The notes under the pieces were generated by a model. It ran no database searches. It saw only the letters and a list, made by a program, of their open reading frames with translations, and was not told the DNA's origin. The translations under genes and the position numbers were made by a program. DNA of 64,000 bases from NCBI RefSeq assembly GCF_014898815.1, contig NW_026515540.1, forward strand, positions 2,294,001 through 2,358,000, in the 5' to 3' direction. How positions within the stretch are numbered: the first letter of the stretch is position 1; each line of letters begins with the position of its first letter. The stretch comes from Panonychus citri. Lineage: Eukaryota; Arthropoda; Arachnida; Trombidiformes; Tetranychidae. Below, piece after piece: positions 59,761 through 64,000 of this stretch.

Positions 59761-59943
59761 AACCAGTAGTCAATTTATTGGTTGAATTTACTGATCACAT
59801 CGATCATTTAAACTGATTTAATATAAAATGCGATTACAATCACAATCAATCAAACAATTGTCACCAATAACTAAAAAAGGTCCAAATGAAAATTGATTCA
59901 GTTGATTATTAATCAATGTGATCAAATGTAATCTCAATTTAAA
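59761..59943 (+). repeat. chemoreceptor upstream block, copy B
   Basis: Second copy of the block described at 58245; it ends 15 bp before the start codon of array gene 2. Confidence 0.9.
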
Positions 59944-59958
59944 CAAAATTACGATCCA

Positions 59959-61134
59959 ATGGTTAAATCAATTGTTACCCAAGGTTTATATTTCCAAGCT
60001 AATTCATTAAAATGGTTTGTGTTAATTGCTTTCACAATCGGTCCTTTAATCAACAATATTTCACAATTAATATTACGATTTCCACCTTGTCTTAAATTGT
60101 CCCATTCAAATGCTGGATATTGTTTAATTCAACTTATCGATTATATTCTTGCAATCATAAGATCATCATTGATCGTATTTGGTTTAAATTGGAAACAATT
60201 TAATAATTATGTTGATTATCTTAAATACTTGATTACTACTAATCTGAGTGAAACAATTGTATTATCAGCTTACATTTCCAGGCATCGAAAAATCAAATTA
60301 ATCATGTTAATTGTAGTTTTTAGTGATTATCTAAGTATTTTCATGTTATCAGTACTGAGTACAAATGGTTCACTTACGATTAGTAAATTGTTTCTAATTG
60401 TTGTCAATTTATTATCAATTGTCCTTTGGTGTTATATGGTTGGACTCGCAATTGATTTGTGTATCTGTTTACAAGGGATATTCAAATTAGTGAACAACCA
60501 ATTTGAACAATTTAAGTTGTCCCTTGATTCTGATGTTGAAAAAAGTGATCTGAAAGTTAGATTAATGAGATTTAAGCTGAAAAGACATCAATTGTTTTAC
60601 AGTAAATCAATAAGAGCGACACAATCAGCTGAACAATTCATCAGGTATTATATCACTTGGATCTACTTTGAATATGCTTTTTACATGATAAGTGAAACCA
60701 GTGCTATTTTATTATTTCAAATTAATTTAGTTCGTTATCTTAATTTTGCCATAGTTAATACGATGCTAATTAGTTACATTACCTATCATCTAATTGCTGT
60801 TAACAGTTTATCGCACCAATTTACTGAGAATTTGTATGAGATTTCATTTTATTCAAATATGAGACACTTTCGACAACAGGTAAGTATCACCAATCGACTT
60901 TAATTGTTGTGAGAATCTAATCCATTATGTTTATTACTTGTTAATCCTCAGATTAGATTATATCTCTATCGATTAACTAAAAAAGATGTTGGATTTACCT
61001 TCGGTAACCTGTTCGTAATCACATCAGAGTTTATCGCTTCTCTCATGTCCATCTCACTAACAATCATCTGTGCGAGTCCGACAATAGTTGTACTGAAAAA
61101 TTCATTAATTTCAAAAGTTAATCAATTTTATTAA
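59959..61134 (+). CDS. gustatory-receptor-like 7TM protein (array gene 2)
   Basis: Exon 1 59959-60879, 72-bp intron, exon 2 60952-61134; 367 residues, a normal length for gustatory receptors. Starts MVKSIVTQGLYFQANSLKWF. About seven hydrophobic segments; the last lies in exon 2 (FVITSEFIASLMSISLTIIC). Its first 190 residues are only distantly similar to genes 1, 3 and 4 (for example LSAYISRHRKIKLIMLIVVF against ITSYISKRRKIKYIILIAVF), but residues about 191-235 and the end of exon 1, the intron and exon 2 are nearly identical to them, including silent sites. This points to gene conversion. Arthropod GRs are ligand-gated cation channels with inverted topology used in contact chemosensation. Intact by inspection. 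Confidence 0.72.
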
Positions 61135-61393
61135 TAAATTCTCAGCGGTTGAATGATTGATACAAACAAAATAAATTTCTCCGATTAAAGTCACATAAAG
61201 AATGAAAATAGTAGCTGAATTACCATCTATCGAATTTAATTTTAAATTTTGAATAATCAATCAAACTAATAGATGAGAAAAATTGTAAAAATGAATAATG
61301 ATTGATTGAATCAATTTCTAAACTCTTGTCGACAGTTTCTTATGAGCAAAGGTTGACGATAAGTATGAATTAATTCTTGACCATTACACAAAA

Positions 61394-62536
61394 ATGACCC
61401 AAACATTTATAACGAAAGGTTTACATTGTAAATCAACTCAATTAAAATGGTTTTTACTGATTATGTTCACATTTGGACCTTTGACCAACGGTATTATTGA
61501 GGTGATATTGAAATCATCACTTTGCATGAAAATAACCAAATCGAATGGCGCATTTTGCTTCGTATTGGCCATAAATTATTCCGCATCAATTATCAGATCT
61601 TTATTTGTTATATTTGGATTGAAATGGGACCAGTTTATCAAGTATGTTAATTCAATTGAACAATTGATTGTTTACAACTCAACAATTACGAGTTACATTT
61701 CCAAACGTCGCAAAATCAAATACATCATCTTAATCGCAGTATTTTTCAGCTATCAGATCATATTCACTGAATCAGTTCTGAATAATTCTTATAGTTCTCA
61801 AATCTTTAGATTCATTGGATTTGGTTTGGATACATTTTCATTGTTTGCCTGGTGTTTCATCTTGAACATTGTATTGGACATTACTATATGTTTACAGGGT
61901 TTATTTTATCTCAATAATATTGAATTTGACCAATTAAAGTTTACTCTTGGATCTGCTGTTGAAAAAAGTGATCTGAAAGTTAGACTAATGAGATTTAAGC
62001 TGAAAAGACATCAATTGTTTCATAGTAAATCAATAAGAGTGACACAATCAGCTGAACAATTCATCAGGTATTATATCACTTGGATCTACCTTGAATTTGC
62101 TTCTTACAGTACGATTGAAATTTGCATTAAAATTTTGTTCACTTCGAGTTCCTTCACATTTTATCATTTTGGACTGACCAATCTATTTATTATGTCTTAT
62201 TTAACTTACAACTTGATTAATGTTAACAGTTTATCGTATCAATTTACTGAGAATTTGTATGAAATTTCATTTTATTCAAATATGAGACACTTTCGACAAC
62301 AGGTAAGTATCACCAATAGACTTTAATTGTTGTGAAAATCTAATCCATTATGTTTATCACTTGTTAATCCTCAGATTAGATTATATCTCTACCGATTAAC
62401 TAAAAAAGATGTTGGATTTACCTTCGGTAATCTGTTCGTAATCACATCAGAGTTTATCGCTTCTCTCATGTCGATCTCATTAACAATCATCTGTGCGAGT
62501 CCAACTGTCCTACAATTTAAACGATTCTTTAGTTAA
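61394..62536 (+). CDS. gustatory-receptor-like 7TM protein (array gene 3)
   Basis: Exon 1 61394-62302, 72-bp intron, exon 2 62375-62536; 356 residues, starting MTQTFITKGLHCKSTQLKWF and ending CASPTVLQFKRFFS. Close relative of genes 1 and 4 over the whole length. The 65 bp before the ATG (from TCGACAGTTTCTTATGAGCA at about 61328) are almost the same as before gene 1, so promoter and gene were copied together. Variable positions cluster in the predicted extracellular/loop part of the first half (VILKSSLCMKITKSNGAFC against SILGSSLCL in gene 1). Intact by inspection, and with gene 2 the best candidate for a working receptor here. Confidence 0.72.
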
Positions 62537-62687
62537 TTAGAATCATTCATTTAATCAACTAAAACAACATTTGATGTATTAATAGCTACTAAATTAATAA
62601 AAATATACTAAAAACTTACACATTGTTTCAATCTTTTCAATTAAAATATTAATCTAATCAAATCTATTAAATTATGTAAATTTCGAA

Positions 62688-62857
62688 ACCAGTAGTCAAT
62701 TTATTGGTTGAATTTACTGATCACATCGATCATTTAAACTGATTTAATATAAAATGCGATTACAATCACAATCAATCAAACAATTGTCACCAATAACTAA
62801 AAAGGTCCAAATGAAAATTGATTCAGTTGATTATTAATCAATGTAATCTCAATTTAA
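62688..62857 (+). repeat. chemoreceptor upstream block, copy C
   Basis: Third copy of the block at 58245, leading into relic B. Confidence 0.9.
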
Positions 62858-62873
62858 ACAAAATTAAGATCCA

Positions 62874-63030
62874 ATGGTTAAATCAATTGTTACCCAAGGT
62901 TTATATTTCCAAGGTAAATCATTATATGTGATCAAATTTAATCTCAATTTAATTATTTTCAAATTACAAGATCATCATTGATTGTAGTTGGTTTAAATTG
63001 GAAACAATTTAAAAATTATATTGATAACCA
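62874..63030 (+). pseudogene. gutted chemoreceptor relic B
   Basis: Begins like array gene 2 (MVKSIVTQGLYFQ) but after about 17 codons jumps to ATGTGATCAAATTTAATCTC, then to the joint TTAATTATTTTCAAATTACA and a fragment encoding SSLIVVGLNWKQFKNYID. The joint is the same as in relic A, so one deletion event was later duplicated. Confidence 0.78.
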
Positions 63031-63206
63031 TAATTTGATATTCTCTGTGTTAATGATCATAAGCGCTAAAGAAACATTGAGAAATTTGCTAAATCAAAAA
63101 AATCAATAAAATTCTCGAATAAAAAATAATTGATCGAATCATCTTCATTTGATTAAAGACTCATTATCAGTCTAAATTTGTCACTGTTTTTGACCATTAA
63201 ACAAAA

Positions 63207-64000
63207 ATGACCCAAACATTTATAACGAAAGGTTTACATTGTAGATCAACTCATTTAAGATGGATCCTGATAATTATGTTCACAATCGGACCTTTGACCA
63301 ACGGTATTATCCAGTCGATATTGGGATCATCTCTTTGCTTAACAATAACCAAATCAACTGGTTTCACTTGTGCAATCGTGATAATTAATAGCTCCACATC
63401 AATTATCAGATCTTTATTTGTTATATTTGGATTGAAATGGAACCAGTTTACCGATTATGTTAATTCAATTGAACAATTGATTGTCAACAACTCAACAATT
63501 ACGAGTTACATTTCTAAACGTCGCAAAATCAAATTCATCATCTTAATCGCAGTATTTTTCAGCTATTTTACTATATTGGTGAAATCACTTCTGTCTGATT
63601 CTTATGATTCACAAATATTCAGGTTCATGAGATTTTCATGTATGTTTTGTCGGTTTTCTCCTGGTGTTTCATGTTGAATATTGTATTGGACACTAGTCTA
63701 TGTTTACAGGGTTTATTTTATCTCAATAATATTGAATTTGACCAATTAAAGTTTACTCTTGGATCTGCTGTTGAAAAAAGTGATCTGAAAGTTAGATTAA
63801 TGAGATTTAAGCTGAAAAGACATCAATTGTTTCATAGTAAATCAATAAGAGTGACACAATCAGCTGAACAATTCATCAGGTATTATATCACTTGGATTTA
63901 CATTGAATTTGCTTCTTACAGTACGATTGAAATTTGTATTCACATTTTGTTCACTTCGAGTTCATTTCGATTTTATCATTTCGGACTAACCAATCTATTT
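63207..64000 (+). pseudogene. gustatory-receptor-like gene with frameshift, cut by window end (array gene 4)
   Basis: Starts MTQTFITKGLHCRSTHLRW and follows genes 1 and 3 until about 63625 (DSQIFRFM), then the frame runs into a stop near 63675 (FSPGVSC). A different frame resumes the family sequence (SWCFMLNIVLDTSLCLQGL, then EKSDLKVRLMRFKLKRHQLF and YYITWIYIEFASYST) to the window edge. Compared with gene 3 the 63627-63655 segment is one base shorter, so a single-base deletion is responsible. The 3' end and exon 2 lie outside the window. Probably a young pseudogene. Confidence 0.75.

Overview
The window is nuclear DNA of an arthropod, most likely a plant-feeding spider mite (Tetranychus or a close relative). 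Reasons: AT-rich DNA, mostly short GT-AG introns of about 50-150 bp mixed with a few multi-kb ones, clear metazoan orthologues, a tandem pair of CYP2-clan P450s of the kind expanded in spider mites, and a tandem array of gustatory-receptor-like genes, a family known to be very large there. The species call is inference; the metazoan gene models are directly supported.

Layout. 34-16380 (minus): COA7, then MADD/Rab3-GEF rebuilt as 12 coding exons and 1848 residues. 19330-23438: an intronless PP2A B56 subunit, METTL15 and, head-to-head with it, TRMT112. 26115-27025: an orphan secreted protein behind a good TATA box. 28842-29057: a fold-back MITE. 30405-38860: a LAPTM4-like PPxY protein, a miniature ASPM-like protein head-to-head with CTDNEP1/Dullard, a small secreted peptide, and the nuclease CDIN1. 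39135-44710: a direct duplication carrying two P450 genes, one with a 1-nt frameshift. 45355-46994: a mitochondrial acyl-CoA dehydrogenase. 50064-54900: vigilin (about 15 KH units, 1293 residues). 56111-57723: a secreted MAM-LDLa-MAM protein whose reading frame breaks at a six-base homopolymer near its end. 58429-64000: a chemoreceptor array holding two gutted relics, one 3'-truncated gene, two intact genes and one frameshifted gene running off the window.

The genes form no operon or single pathway. Two themes stand out. One is housekeeping gene pairs in compact head-to-head arrangement (METTL15/TRMT112; ASPM-like/CTDNEP1). The other is lineage-specific duplication at the right end, where P450 and chemoreceptor copies are mosaics of nearly identical and strongly diverged segments, as expected from gene conversion. 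The most interesting items are the receptor array's mosaicism and shared relic breakpoints, the mini-ASPM gene, the free MAM-LDLa-MAM protein, the MITE and the orphan secreted protein. I saw no tRNA, rRNA or CRISPR array.
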